Shown here: in pieces, positions 12,499-24,990 of the stretch
How positions within the stretch are numbered: the stretch's first letter is position 1
Layout of the letters: each line of letters starts with the position of its first letter
From: Elysia chlorotica
Taxonomy: Eukaryota > Mollusca > Gastropoda > Plakobranchidae
Assembly: GCA_003991915.1 (NCBI GenBank)
Contig: RQTK01000140.1
Coordinates: 648,109 to 712,108, forward strand
DNA: 64,000 nt
Reading direction: 5' to 3'
Position numbers and translations under genes: made by a program
The notes under the pieces: model-generated
Told to the model about the DNA's origin: nothing
Seen by the model: only the letters and a program-made list of their open reading frames with translations
The model's database searches: none

Positions 12499-12845
12499 GT
12501 GCCAAATAGCTCAGTAGTTGCTCTTGATTGACACATGGGAGGTATAAGGTTCAAATTGCAGCTGGTACAAAGGCCCCAAATCTGTCCACCAAATTATTTG
12601 TATAAAACTGAATGTAAAATTGGTGAGAGAATGAACTTTAATGCATATTCATCAACTAGTTGATCTTGCAGATAAATTCCAAAACTGACTTAATGACATT
12701 GACATATTTGAAGTGATTTAACAAAGGGACGGATTGGGTATGCCAAGTTTATGTTTAAGCCCTTCACACTATACTGACACCAAGGCCGCCTGTTCTGGAT
12801 TTAAACCAAGAACCTCTAATACAAAGCTGTCCACTCTACCACTAC
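12499..12845. mobile_element. Degenerate tRNA-like SINE remnants
   Basis: A head with TAGCTCAGTAGTTGCTC and AGGTTCAAATTG (A- and B-box-like) is followed by diverged body sequence. A reverse-oriented tRNA-like end (CCACTCTACCACTACC) closes the block. It is too diverged to set exact ends. Confidence 0.5.
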
Positions 12846-12906
12846 CAGTTAAATTTCAACAAAGTTGGGGGAAAACATAGACCGCCTCCATGCAATTCTC
12901 TTCATG

Positions 12907-15900
12907 CTACAAGTTTGTCGACGCTGGCTGTTTACGAGCGAATTTGGACTGGAACTTTCCGTAGGCAGCCTTTGAGATGATGACCTTGACAATCAAGCTC
13001 TGACCATCCTTGTGGTCTGGACGAACTGACTTGACCGCTGCTTCTTGATACAGCCACCTGGTAGCAGGACAGATTGTAAGGCATTGTTGAGGACTCGGCT
13101 TAGTCAGTGAAATATAAAAAACAACTAATAGGCGACTAAGTTATGTTACAACATCAAAGTCAATTTGTTTGAATTTTAAATCTATTGCTGGCTAAAAAAA
13201 TAAAAATGTAGACCATGTAATGGAATCCGCTTAAGATAAACCTCTAGTGAACAGCCTAAAGGTGGAAACACAGTGGAGGTCGCACCTTCCCTACTAATAG
13301 GCGACATAAAACTGCGCGGAAAAAAGGGCGAGCTGGTAGAAACACAGTTATGGTCGCACCTTCCCTCCAAACGTCTATCAACTGAGCGACAAAATCACGG
13401 GACGAGAAAAATTTCCAGCGTGTGTTATTATTGCTTAGAACTAAATAGAAGCATCGTCTCATTTTATTTGTTTCAGTCGAATAAAAACATTTTTTAATGA
13501 AATTGTTAATTATGCATTTTTTCAGCATCTCTACGCGTACCTTTTTTAAATTTTGAATCGCTGATTACGAATCTGTTTTCAGATTTTCGCTACGATTACT
13601 AGTTACTGATCTATGTCCAGCTCAAAATACGGGCCTTCTTCATTTCCGGTCAACTTTCAGGTGACCACGCACCTTTTGACGCCAGATCTAAGCGCAGCGC
13701 TTAGATCTAGCACCATGAGGCGAGGCGACAAAAGAGGCGGTCATTTTTTAGGCATCTACTCTGTTTACTGTAACACTTTTCATATGAAATAAATTCTCGC
13801 TGCAAAAAAGGGAAGCTTGGGCGAGATGGTGCGACATCCACTGTGTTTCCACGTTAAAAGATGGTGCGACATCCACTGTGTTTCCACGTTAAAAATGTCT
13901 TTATAATCAATAGTTTATCTAAAGCGGATTCCACCGAATATTATTTCTCTACAAAGCCTGCACCTACTTGAGTATCCCCTCACTGTTGGGGATTCTGAAC
14001 GTTTTCTGCTGGAGGTCAGTGGCGGTCAGCAGGCCGGCCTCTATGTGGGAGCCAAGCTCAGGTAGACCTTGACCAGTCACTGCTGACACGGTGATGATAC
14101 CCTGGTCCAGAGCTTCTAGCTGTCTGAAAAAATATGTTGAGCATTTTATTAAATTAAGAGCTATAGGGGGAGAATTGGCACAAGTGGTACATGTAGAGCA
14201 TTGGTTTCCCAAGCAGGAAGTCCCAGGTTGTAAACTCACAATGTATCTGTCCAATTTCTTTCCCTACAAGCTGGGTCGGTGTCAATAAATTGAGACATGA
14301 GTCCAGGCCTCCACGCACTGTCTCTGTCAAATTGTCAGATGTTAGTTTTCAGGCCCGTCCACAATATAGCCTATAAATGTATAGTGCTGATACAAGACGC
14401 TAACCAACAAACCAACAAAAAGAGCTCAATATTCAGGAACATTGAAGAAACCGCATACATTTGTAAATAAATATTTAAGAAGGATCCTTCGGATAAAGTG
14501 GTAAGACAAAGAGCGCATTTAAAAAAAAAGGCTAACCAGGCATCAATGGGAGAAAAGATAGGCGTAAGAAGATAAGATGAGATACATGTATTACTTTATT
14601 AGTCTGCATGGGAAATTTTATTTGATTACAGAATAACACACTACATGGATACATGTATACAGTTTTAAAAAAATGAACACACATTCCTGCACACACTTGA
14701 TATTGTATAGTCTTCATTTAGAAAAAAAAAATGATAACAATAATTAATTATCTAAGAAGATGAGTCTCTCTGCACTCTGATGTAGGGACAAAAACATTCT
14801 TTTATCTCTCAGAGCGGGTTTAAGGTGAGAGAAGTACCCCACCGCATGATGATCTTTTATATCCGAGGAAGAGAGCGCGATCAATAAGACACACATTTAA
14901 TAGATGTAAAAAGAACAACTCACAAGGTATGTGCAATAAGGCAGGGTAGCCCATGTGAGACTTTGGAAGAGATGTGTTGAGAAGGGTATGGCAAAAGTAG
15001 GCGATGGATGGGGTCACCTTGGAAAACAATCCCAAGATAGAAATTGATGGTGCTCTCTGGTTTGTGGCTTATGTCTTGCTAAGGGTGGAGTGATGTGATG
15101 ATAAAGATGTATATGGACTACAGGTACATGCAATGATGTATATAGCCTGACACTAATCATTGATGGAAAGCTTAAGAAATAAAGTTGAAAAATCAAAAGG
15201 ATTATTTCTCTTACTTAATAATTTAAAAGCAAAAAGATTTATACGCATGTATTGATTAGTCTTGATTTTGGCATTTTCAGATCAGATTTTCTACCGGAAG
15301 GTGCCTAAAAAATGTAAATTGTTAATTCGAAAAATGAATTAATATGATATAGAATACATAGAACACATTTAACTAAAAGTGAAAAATGTTGAATTGCCTA
15401 CTTTTTGATTTTAAACTCATTATTTAATAGTGCCACTCATAAAACAAAATTGCAGTTTTCAAAACCACAAATCTGCACCTAATAGTAATACATGTACAGT
15501 GTATTACAAGACAAGTAAAAAAAGGGCCCTTACTCTTGCGACAGGAGATCTGTCTTGTTGTAAACTTCTATAACGTTGGCCATCTTCTCCTCGCCCAGCA
15601 TCTGTCTCAGCGTGCGAGCAACGGACGCCACCTGGAGCCGCAAGTCTGGATGGCTCGCGTCACGCACATGGACCACAACATCCTGTGCAAGGGAAGTAAC
15701 CTTTCATTCGTTTTAAGTTCTTTAGGTTTTTTTATACAGTCCCACAGTAGAACACAACATCCTGTGCAAGGGAAGTAACTTTTCATTCGTTTTAAGTTCT
15801 TTAGGTTTTTTTATACAGTCCCACAGTAGAACACAGGATCCTGTGCAAGGGAAGTAACTTTTCATTCGTTTTAAGTTCTTTAGGTTTTTTTATACAGTCC

Positions 15901-17115
15901 CACAGTAGAACACAACATCCTGTGCAAGGGAAGTAACTTTTCATTCGTTTTAAGTTCTTTAGGTTTTTTTATACAGTCCCACAGTAGAACACAACATCCT
16001 GTGCAAGGGAAGTAACTTTTCATTCGTTTTAAGTTCTTTAGGTTTTTTTATATAGTCCCACAGTAGAACACAACATCCTGTGCAAGGGAAGTAACTTTTC
16101 ATTCGTTTTAAGTTCTTTAGGTTTTTTTATACAGTCCCACAGTAGAACACAACATCCTGTGCAAGGGAAGTAACCTTTCATTTGTTTTAAGTTCTTTAGG
16201 TTTTTTTTATAGAGTCCCACAGGAGAACTCTTGGCCCCATGTTCCACAGGGAATCAAGAGGTTTAAACTTATCCAGACAGTTGAATTCAAAGACCTTGGC
16301 ATCAAAGACATCCTGCAGTTGCATTCAACAAACAGATAAAACACTTCATTTTCTTCTTTGCTTTTCGTAAATTTTGATCAAAGGAACTATTCTCCTACCC
16401 ACCATCGGGTCCGATGAACCAGGTGTTGGCAAGCTTGTATAATGTTAATAACCAGAAGCTAGACCTAGTTGAAATTTGACCACAAAAGATGTAAAAAACA
16501 TAATAATGTAAGTCTCCCACAAAACATTCCTGACGCCATTTAAAGTTTACAATGAAAAGGGTCTGTCTAAATGGTGACAACTACATGAGCAATGAGAGGG
16601 GGGGGGGGGGGGGGGGGGGAGGAGGAGTGGCAGCCAATAAACAGCTGCCAAGCAATATGGGAAGTCAAAGAGACAAAACCACCATAACTAAAAATTATGG
16701 GATGTGTGTGCCCGGAAAGGAGGAGACAGAGGAAAAGTAGTTAGCGACTGTGATTGGCTGAAAACCGTCCAGGTACAATCATGTCATGAAGATATTTCCC
16801 CTGAGCCACACATTCTGTTAGTGCCTGTCCACTGTGTGATGAAAATTTGGAAACTGTGAAACAAACTGTTCCAATGCCCTAGTCTTAACCAATTCAGACA
16901 CCATTTTCTTCCTTCCAGAACTGACCTTAACACTATAATAGCACCTTATATTCAACCTCAAAGCAGCTATAAAGAACTGCTGCCTTCTTCATCGTGCCCT
17001 AGGCAAAAAAAGCAGAAGCTTTAAAAATGTCTTTATAATCAATAGTTTATCTAAAGCGGATTCCACCGAATATTATTTCTCTACAAAGCCTGCACCTACT
17101 TGAGTATCCCCTCAC

Positions 17116-17178
<63 letters not shown>

Positions 17179-20100
17179 CATTATAACTATTATTTCTACA
17201 ACTTCCTCTACAGTGCACCAACTTTTCATTACTTTAATTAGACAAGAGTAAACAATGGTTTGTTTAGCTCAAACAGGATTTATAGTACAAAGCTCAAGAG
17301 TGTGTGACTGACCGCCATAACCGCGTCCTCTAGCGTGGCTCTGAAGGCGTCCAGCAGAGTGATCGGCATGTCCGAGATGAAGCCCACAGTGTCAATGAAG
17401 GTCACCTTGAGGAGGGACGCCAACTGGCCCTGGTGAGTGCTCACGTCCAGCGTGGCAAATAGCTGATTTTGTGGGGTCAAGGTCGCGTCCTGTGTCAGTG
17501 CCTTGATCAGCGTGGTCTTGCCTCAGGACAGGAATATGGAAAAAAACAAAACAAAAATATTTATTTCTCAAAGACGCTTCGTTATATATGTTTGGTAGTT
17601 ACACAACTATGCATTTAAATATGTCTTTTTGACCGACTTTAAAATAATGCATTTTGAATACTGCCAAGACGGTGATTGCATGCAGCCTTAACTGGTCCCT
17701 TGAACGATAGAACCATTGAGGGTATCAGTGGGAGAAACCGAGTATTTCAGGAGAGTTGTGGCGACATCAAACTAGATGCGAAATTTTTCAACGGTAGCTT
17801 CACTCCTCCCTATCTACCCATTCTCCTTGGTGTCGTTTTGAAAAACCCCACAAGCTTTTTAAACAGGAGGCCCATGCCTTAAAATTTTTGCATAACCAGA
17901 AAACCAGCTGTCAGCCTCACAGATTAATTTAGAAATATGGCAGCAACTAGAGCCTGTTCTTGAACATCCAGGACAAGATAAGGCAGTTTAAAGGATGGTT
18001 TGTGCTCAGTGAAAGCCCAGAGAACATGATCAGTTACACTAGACAGTTAACACAGACAGAAGAGATACTCACAGACATGGAACATGTTGATCTTATACCC
18101 AGAATTGGACATATACCTTCCAGTCTAGAGTAGATGGTCTTTTAAACTAATACAAAGTATTTCCCAGGCTTACCACAGCAACTCTTTTGTGGGCAACCAC
18201 TGCCCCCGGATAATTTGCAACCAGGCAATCAAACAGACAAGCATGCACAAAATAACACATTCATTTCGGACAGAGCCTATGAGATTGAACATGAACGTAT
18301 TTCGTCAAGTTCATGTAGCCCTATCGTACAGCAAACCAATGGATGTGATGTGATTGCGTTGAGTCATTGGGGTGCCATTAACACATATATGAAAATCTAC
18401 AGATGGCATTTTCCAAAACAAAACATCAAAATATCCTAAAACAGCACCTTCTCAAAACTACTGCATTCCTGAAACATTGTTACTTTGTGTTGGGCTTTCT
18501 TGGACAACCAGACCCTGAAAACAGTCACCAAACTATCGAAAAGCTACACAGGAGAGCCTGCGGTATTCAAAATGAAGTTGAAAGACTAAATTTTATTTTT
18601 AAGTCTTATCATATTCAGATCGTCCCTCATCTCACAATGAGTAGATCCATTCAAAGAAGAAAAAGAACAGCCATGAATGCTAGTATAGAGATACCTGACT
18701 CATGAACTTTTTAAAAAGTATATTTTTATAATACACTGAAATTTGATTTAAAACTCTATCTCCCCCCCCCCCCCCCCACCCCGAAAATAAAAAAACAAAC
18801 ATTCTTGGTATAATGCGAATGTTTGAAAGTATTTAAACATTTGTGGCAATAAAAAAATTTCAATTAAAAATGTTTTTTATAGTAGGCTACTTTCACTACC
18901 AAGACTATAATTATACTTTAGTTACTCATAACTTCTATACGGGAGAAAGAATGACAAGAATTGAAGTGACACTTTTGATATACATGCACAGAACAATTTC
19001 GTGAATTTTTTATCAAGCTAGATCGGTGCAAACGTTCAATATTTCTAGTTAAGTTAAAGCAAAGTAATGTCTAGTGTTTATGCCTAATCTATATACACAT
19101 ATTCTTTAAACTATTAAACTGAAAAAAAAAAAAAAAGGTTCTTTTCAAAGGGAATTTCTTTTTTTGTTTTTCCAGTGACATTATTAAGATAGCGCACTAT
19201 TAACACTCACTAATCTAGAGCACTAATTATGAGGGCACTAAATTCAGTAACAGACGTTAGCGTTGCAGGTAACAGAGTTGTGAAGTGACTCCATTGTGAT
19301 CCCCATTAAGATTTTGTGGTCACGTCTGCCTAGCTCAACTAAAATGCTGCTCTTGGAGTCCAGGAAGCAGGTATTAGTTAATGTTTCATTCACTTGATTT
19401 AAAAAGGCTGCACAATATATGTTTGTACATAAATCAAAATGAATAAACTGGGTTAACCTTATGTTGGTATGAAATATGTTACGGGTATCTTTTAAAATTT
19501 CTAAAAAAAAACACAGATAGATATTAAGAAGAGTCCACTGAAGTGTTTGGAGGAATTTAATTCTGCATAATGCATCCAAAATTCAGTGTTCTTTTTAGTT
19601 ATAAGGCACTGGTGTATAATGTCTATTATATTCTATCTTAGACACTGTGTACCTGCATTTGTGTATCCGACAACAGCAACAGTTGGAACACTATTCTTGG
19701 CTCTGAGCAGCCTCTTTGTCTGCCTTACTTGGTGCAGTTTGTCTAGCTCCTTCTTTAGCTTCACCTCTCGCCGCTGGAAAATAAATATAAGTTATTGAGA
19801 ATGAGTCCCGAGCACTCGTGACTGAGCCATCTTTACGTACCTATTAAGCCAACACGAATAATATTTATTTAGATCTACATCCCCCAAATTCATAGGAAAA
19901 ACATCAGGCCAGATTTTCTGACATGTGTTGAGTATCGCACCGTCTGCTTGTGAATGCAGGCCACGACAAACCGAGCTATGAAGGGACGGTAATGATCAAA
20001 CATTATCAAGCAAAGTACCCGCCGGCAGTTACAGTACTTATCGGCCTACTATCCTAATAAACTTGAATCAGGGTAAAAGTGAGCCAATTTCAACTACCAG

Positions 20101-23100
20101 CCCACAGTCACATGAACGGATCAGAAGGGAGTTCGACATGCGCCTGTTTTACATCAGTATGGGTCTTCTTGTCTCGGTGGGGCAGCGTTTGACATTCCCA
20201 TGTGACTAAGTAAAAGCATGGCTTTCATCACCATCTACAGCTGATTCCATGATCCGTCCGTCTCTATATGCGGAATAAATACCGCCAGGTTACCCAAGAT
20301 CTCTACGGGGGGTATCTTAAAGACCTTTCCTTTCTAAGAGCTTTAGGATATGACCATTGATATAACCGTCATAATTTGATTGAGAGTCTGAGAATCTGCC
20401 ACACTACTAATTGATTTCATTGGTTGATAGTTCAAGAGGCTATATTTCATTGGTTGATAATTCAAGAGCCTATATTTCATTGGTTGATAATTCAAGAGCC
20501 TATATATGCGAGTTTCTCGCATGCTGGAGAAAGGAAAAATAAAGGATGAACGAGGGTTCATTACCAATGTCAGTTACTTGCCCAGTTTGGAGGTGCTAAA
20601 TCATTGTAGTAGCCATGCGCAGGGCCTGTAGTTTTCTAACAGCAAGGCAGTTATTTAGCATGAAAAGCTTTATGGGTTAAAGTTTTATCCATTTGATGTG
20701 AGCAGGCTGCACTACACAAATTCAAAATCAGATGATGAAAACTATAATTATACAACTTAATTTTTTTACTTTATAAATTATAGTTTCACATACAACAGAG
20801 GCGTAACACATTATAATAAAGTCTCTAATTTGATGCCAATCTATGTCCCACAAGGAATCAATAGGCTTGAGCCACCAGGACATGACCAGTTACCTGCAGT
20901 AGAAACCTCCTTTTCTCAAGTTCCATGTGCGTCGCCCCTCCCACCAAGTCTGCCCCTCCAGCGTCAAAACCACCATGGATAAGGACCAGTCGAGATCTGA
21001 AGTTCATGTTAGAAATTCAAGCAAAAAGACAATCTTTAAATGTTTATTAAATTTACAAAATATATGTAGTGTGATATTTGGTGACAAAAATTCTGCATGA
21101 AATAGTACCAGTACCTTCAACTCAATATTTTTCTAAGACTTTCAATGTTGTATGCTCATGAACATAGATTCTTCTCAGTTTTGTTTTTTAAACCCACCTC
21201 ACATTCATCTTTCTTCTTCTTTTTCTTTATGCAAGCAAAATGTTTAAAAGCCCCCCCCCCTCTCATACACACACACACGCTCACAAAAGAAAAAGAAACA
21301 TTTATGAAATAATATATCTACTTTTTAAAGTTTCAATCTTTTAAATTATTCTGATATTTACATTCTTACACACAAGTATAAAAAAAAAAATGAAATCAGT
21401 CCAGTAAACTGCTTCCAAAATTCCTATGTTATGAACCAACAAAGAAAGTGTAACATTTTTTTTTCAGATTTGAAAACTTCAACTTTTTTTCAATTAAAAT
21501 GTCACACTCACCGCTTACATGTATGCGGCATGATTTAAGTAGAGACCAGATGGTAGTCACATTTTTTCCTCACCTGAGGTACGGGATCTCCGCTAGCGCC
21601 ACCTGTAGCCTCGCCTCCTGGGACTGGGCATGCTCCTTGAAGATCTGCAGCACGAGCGTGTAGCGGTCAAACACGGGCAGGCCCCAGGCACTCTGGAGCT
21701 GCGACACCTGGAGCCCCGTCAGTCGATCAATCCCGATCACAACAGCGCTGATCGTGGACTTGGAGCGGATGTCTCGAATCAGGGCGGCAAAATTACCAGA
21801 ACCAAAAACTTGGCTTTTCCTGTCTTGCTCTGTTCTCACTATCCGCTGAGAAGGGGAGCGGAATAAAGAGCATTGTATGTCGCAGTATTAACATTTATTT
21901 TTTTTTTTTTAAATGAAAGCAGTGATTCTAAGAGAGTCTACAGTCAATTTTCAATCATTAATAATAATACAAATGATTTATAGAGCACCATATCTAATAA
22001 AATCAGCTCATGTCCATTTTGCATATTAAAATCTAATTACAAAGAACATGACATAAAACAAAGATAATAATAATATAGCTTACAAAACAAAAAGCATTCA
22101 TTCATACAAGAACACCATTTTCCATACATAATTAATCAAGCTAAAAGATTAAGGAGTGGAATTAGCTGGATCTTTTTCCTGAGACTTTTTTCCATAAATT
22201 CTTAATTTACTGTGTAATAATAATTAAAAAAAAAAAGATACATAATCTATATTTTTACAGAGGCATAACATCTGGAAACCAACTTATGACGCAATACAAG
22301 AATTAAATTCAAGAACTAAAATTTCATAGGAAATCAATTTTTACACTTTCAGTAGCTTAAGCTGGTTTTACCGGCTCAAAATCCAGTCCAAAGAGTGGCT
22401 CAGAACTTTAGGTCTTGTTGGTGAACAAAATATTCAATGCACGATTTCAAACTAGATCTGGGGCATGCTTTATATTTTTGGTGATTTATAAGGCTTAAAC
22501 AAGCAGCCTCTAGTGTCTTGTAAACAGACTTGTATCTTACACAGACCATACAGCGTGACGTCAGTACAACAATAAACCATTTAAGTTTTAACACCCAAGA
22601 AAGGCTCAAAACCCTATGTTGACTTCGCCATGACAGACTGACAATAGACAACCAGCACATTTTACGAGATCGGAATAACTTTGAACACAACTTCTGGGGC
22701 GTTTTACTATTTACTTATAAATGTTTGACCAATTGTGGACACATTTCGTGCCATAACTCAAAACATTTTTGAGGTATTCTCTTCAAATTTGCTGTGCACA
22801 CTGCTTATAAAGTATTGTGACTAACAAAAAACTTTGCAGTGGCTCATAAAAGACCCTTTTTGATTCAGATTAAGAAAATTTGGTGTAAAAAATGTGTAAA
22901 CGTTTTTCAGTTATCTCCTTTTATGCTTGTATAAAAACGCATATTGCTCACAACCTTTTGATGTGTGCATATTTCGAAACTACATTCAATTACTTAGTTT
23001 CAATTTGATGTATAATATATATTGCAGGGGGTATAAAATAAACCGAAGCTGTGAGAGACTGTTATTAAACGTATGTAGCAGATTCTAAATTATTTTTCAA

Positions 23101-24990
23101 AATGTCAAGTTACAGTGGTGAAAAATGCCAAGTTACTGAAAGAGTTAAAAGAACTGAAAAGAATAAATTTATCACCTTTTCAACGACCTTCCAGTTGTTC
23201 AGAGTTTGGACGAGTGCACACGTCTCAGCCAGCTTGAGTTCCTTGGTTGTCATCACGTAGCGTCTGGAGCCAGTCTTAATATCTGAAAACGAAGTCCACA
23301 CTTTAACACTTTAATTCATTCAGGTTAACCCTTGGGAAATTTTTCTTTAAGACAAATGCATTCCTAAAATATCATCTGTTTGGACAATATATAAAAAGTG
23401 CAGCCCTGCAAAGACCATGTACCACATGACATATAGGCTAGGAGACAAAACATGAGGCAGGTCTCAGTGGTGTGGACAACATCAAGGAGAAACCAGAGAA
23501 CAGCTATGCATAATGCATGAGATTGGCCAACCAGCGAGAGGTGTGGCATTAGATTTCTGGTCAACCCTGGATCCAGGATGGCACCATGAAGTAAGTAAAG
23601 TAAACAAAAGTAAAGTTAAGACAACAGCAACAGATCTAGAAAAAATACGCACTAAAGCAGAAGATAGACAAGGATGGAAAACTTTTACTGCAGAATTAAT
23701 GAAAACAGCCGAAGCTGCAAGATCTGTTGACCATGCTGGCGAAAGGCTCTAAGTCAAGTCGAGTCAAGTAAAGTTTAACCCTTCTCACAGTCAGAGTAAT
23801 TTAATGTAGGATTGCAGTGAGAAAAATGGCTTGAAAGTGGAGTACAAGCGTACCTGGCTGTATGACCAACACTCGGTGTCCAGCACCTGGGATAGCACAG
23901 ATCTCCTGGATGTATTTCCCATACTCCTCTTCATCACTTTCTTCTGAGACTTCTGCTTGGCCCTTACTTTTAAAAGGTCCTGAGATTAGAAAAACAATGC
24001 CTTTAGAACTGTGTGAGAAAATTTGAGAAAAGTGTGATGGCTAATTGTTCAAATAAACTTCACAATAATGGGCTGAGTGCAGTAGTAAATTGCCCCAAAA
24101 AGATTCAATTCATCGGACAATAGTGAAAGCGAATGCTGTCACACAAAGCAACTTTTTAACAAATATGAATAAAAAAGTTAGATATAAAATTAAATATTCC
24201 GAAACCTAATCTTTTACAACCCAGACAAACTGCGAGGCAAGGTCTAGGACCAATTTTTCTTGTCTCCCAAGGGACAATTCTTGTTTGTGAATGATTCGTC
24301 AAGAAATCTAGGTGATGCGAAATACACCATTATTTGTTCATGACTGATAACTTCATTGTCAATTCATGGGATTTTTTTCTACTTCTTAGTCCCTTTAGAA
24401 CCCAATACAGTACAATTTGAACCCAATGTGCACCCAGGATTCCACGAACAAAAAAAATCCCTAAAAAATGTAGAAAGAAAGTTGGGCTCTTGTGATTGGC
24501 TCAACGATGTAGGCATTAGATTTGCAACACTGAGTTGCTTATAATGACTTCAATGAACTTTGCATCCAATAAACTACAAATGTTTTGAAAATAAATTCTA
24601 AGTTAATTTGTTTAGTCCAAGGTGTAAAAAAAACCCCATTTTTCTTGTCTTCCTAGGGGCATGTCCTTAACCTCATGTAAAATTTGAATCCTTAGTAATA
24701 CTTTGACCTTTGAATTTACCTTTGGGTGGTACAGGTGGGCCTGAACTTGAAAAACATCTTTGCCATAGCAATGAATGTGATGGATGATGCATAAAACGGT
24801 TATTGCTTTTATGCCTTAATTCATGGCTTTTAGGCTCTCTAGTAATAGTATGATCGCACATTTTCAGAATATTCCCATATCGATGACAGATGTAGCGGTA
24901 ATGTACAAAAGATACATCTGGATACAGTGTGCTTGTACAGTATATATTTTTCAATAGTAAGCCCTTCCGAATACAAGACCTTATCGCCAT
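12907..24990 (-). CDS. GTPBP6: GTPBP6 / HflX-family mitochondrial GTP-binding protein
   Basis: Ten coding exons with continuous phase: 24990-24720, 23979-23854, 23282-23176, 21845-21574, 20996-20894, 19773-19653, 17521-17313, 15682-15534, 14123-13968 and 13057-12907 (stop TAG). Their 1665 nt give 554 aa. The first ~90 residues are basic and diverged, fitting a mitochondrial presequence. The HflX N-terminal domain and its helical linker follow. The GTPase motifs are complete: G1 GYTNAGKTT (329-337, split by the intron between exons 6 and 7), G2 FATLD (355-359), G3 DTVGF (377-381), G4 NKTD (445-448) and G5 SAVTGQG (466-472). The end resembles the animal GTPBP6 tail (VIISKAAYGKF). HflX proteins act on ribosomes; human GTPBP6 works in mitoribosome recycling and assembly. 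Introns carry an array of decoy acceptors, a nested MITE and several other repeats. Confidence 0.94.
13216..13936. mobile_element. Nested inverted-repeat elements (MITE within MITE)
   Basis: The outer termini are TGGAATCCGCTTAAGATAAA at the left and the inverted match TTTATCTAAAGCGGATTCCA at the right. Inside them is a second inverted pair: GTGGAAACACAGTGG plus GTCGCACC near 13261-13286 and GGTGCGACATCCACTGTG plus TTTCCAC near 13830-13888. The inner right end is present as two tandem copies of ~34 bp, and the inner left end has a degenerate second copy near 13340. No transposase frame is seen. It sits in the last intron of GTPBP6, ending 32 bp beyond exon 9. Confidence 0.75.
14165..14410 (+). 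mobile_element. tRNA-derived SINE (family A)
   Basis: Has the family head (GGCACAAGTGGTACATG), the GCTGGGTCGGTGTCAATA block, GGCCCGTCCACAATATAGCC, and a tail of the form GCTGATACAAGACGCTAACC. It lies in GTPBP6 intron 8. Confidence 0.75.
15679..16231. repeat. 79-bp tandem array carrying copies of a splice acceptor
   Basis: Seven units with exact 79-bp spacing: the CATCCTGTGCAAGG word starts at 15679, 15758, 15837 (as GATCCTG), 15916, 15995, 16074 and 16153. On the minus strand each unit reads CTTCCCTTGCACAG then GATGTTGTG (the third differs), which is the real 3' splice site and first nine coding bases of GTPBP6 exon 8. Six decoy acceptors therefore precede the true one in the transcript. Confidence 0.92.
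16598..16619 (+). repeat. 22-base G run
   Basis: Uninterrupted guanines followed by AGGAGGAG, in GTPBP6 intron 7. The length may be uncertain in the assembly. Confidence 0.85.
17021..17116 (-). repeat. 96-bp duplicate of GTPBP6 exon 9 end and downstream MITE end
   Basis: Matches 13889-13984 base for base by eye. The copy contains the last 17 coding bases of exon 9, its donor, and the MITE right terminus, now placed in the intron between exons 7 and 8. An ATT microsatellite begins right at its edge. Confidence 0.92.
17114..17179. repeat. (ATT)n microsatellite
   Basis: About 22 ATT units ending in ATC ATT, abutting the 96-bp duplicate. Confidence 0.9.
17522..19652. other. GTPBP6 intron 6: no further gene supported
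   Basis: Contains two plus-strand open frames (18215-18439 and 18403-18705) that match no family I know, and a C run at 18762-18777. Nothing else could be supported. Confidence 0.4.
20417..20507. repeat. 34-bp repeat, three units
   Basis: Unit TTTCATTGGTTGATAATTCA followed by AGAGCCTATA, each with an ATTGG word (inverted CCAAT). It lies in GTPBP6 intron 5. A promoter role is conceivable but nothing else supports it. Confidence 0.75.
21846..23175. other. GTPBP6 intron 3: AT-rich, no gene seen
   Basis: AT-rich sequence without recognisable elements beyond short A/T runs. Confidence 0.4.
23612..23752 (+). mobile_element. Possible LINE 3' coding fragment
   Basis: An open frame ending with KAEDRQGWKTFTAELMKTAE resembles the ARDRxxWR-type C-terminal tail of RTE/BovB-like reverse transcriptases. 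It is short and within GTPBP6 intron 2, and is only suggestive. Confidence 0.35.

Noticed and set aside
13182-13528. Overlapping short frames on both strands
   Set aside because: They lie inside the nested inverted-repeat element and lack any similarity.
16038-16247. 69-aa minus-strand frame
   Set aside because: Translation of the 79-bp intronic array.
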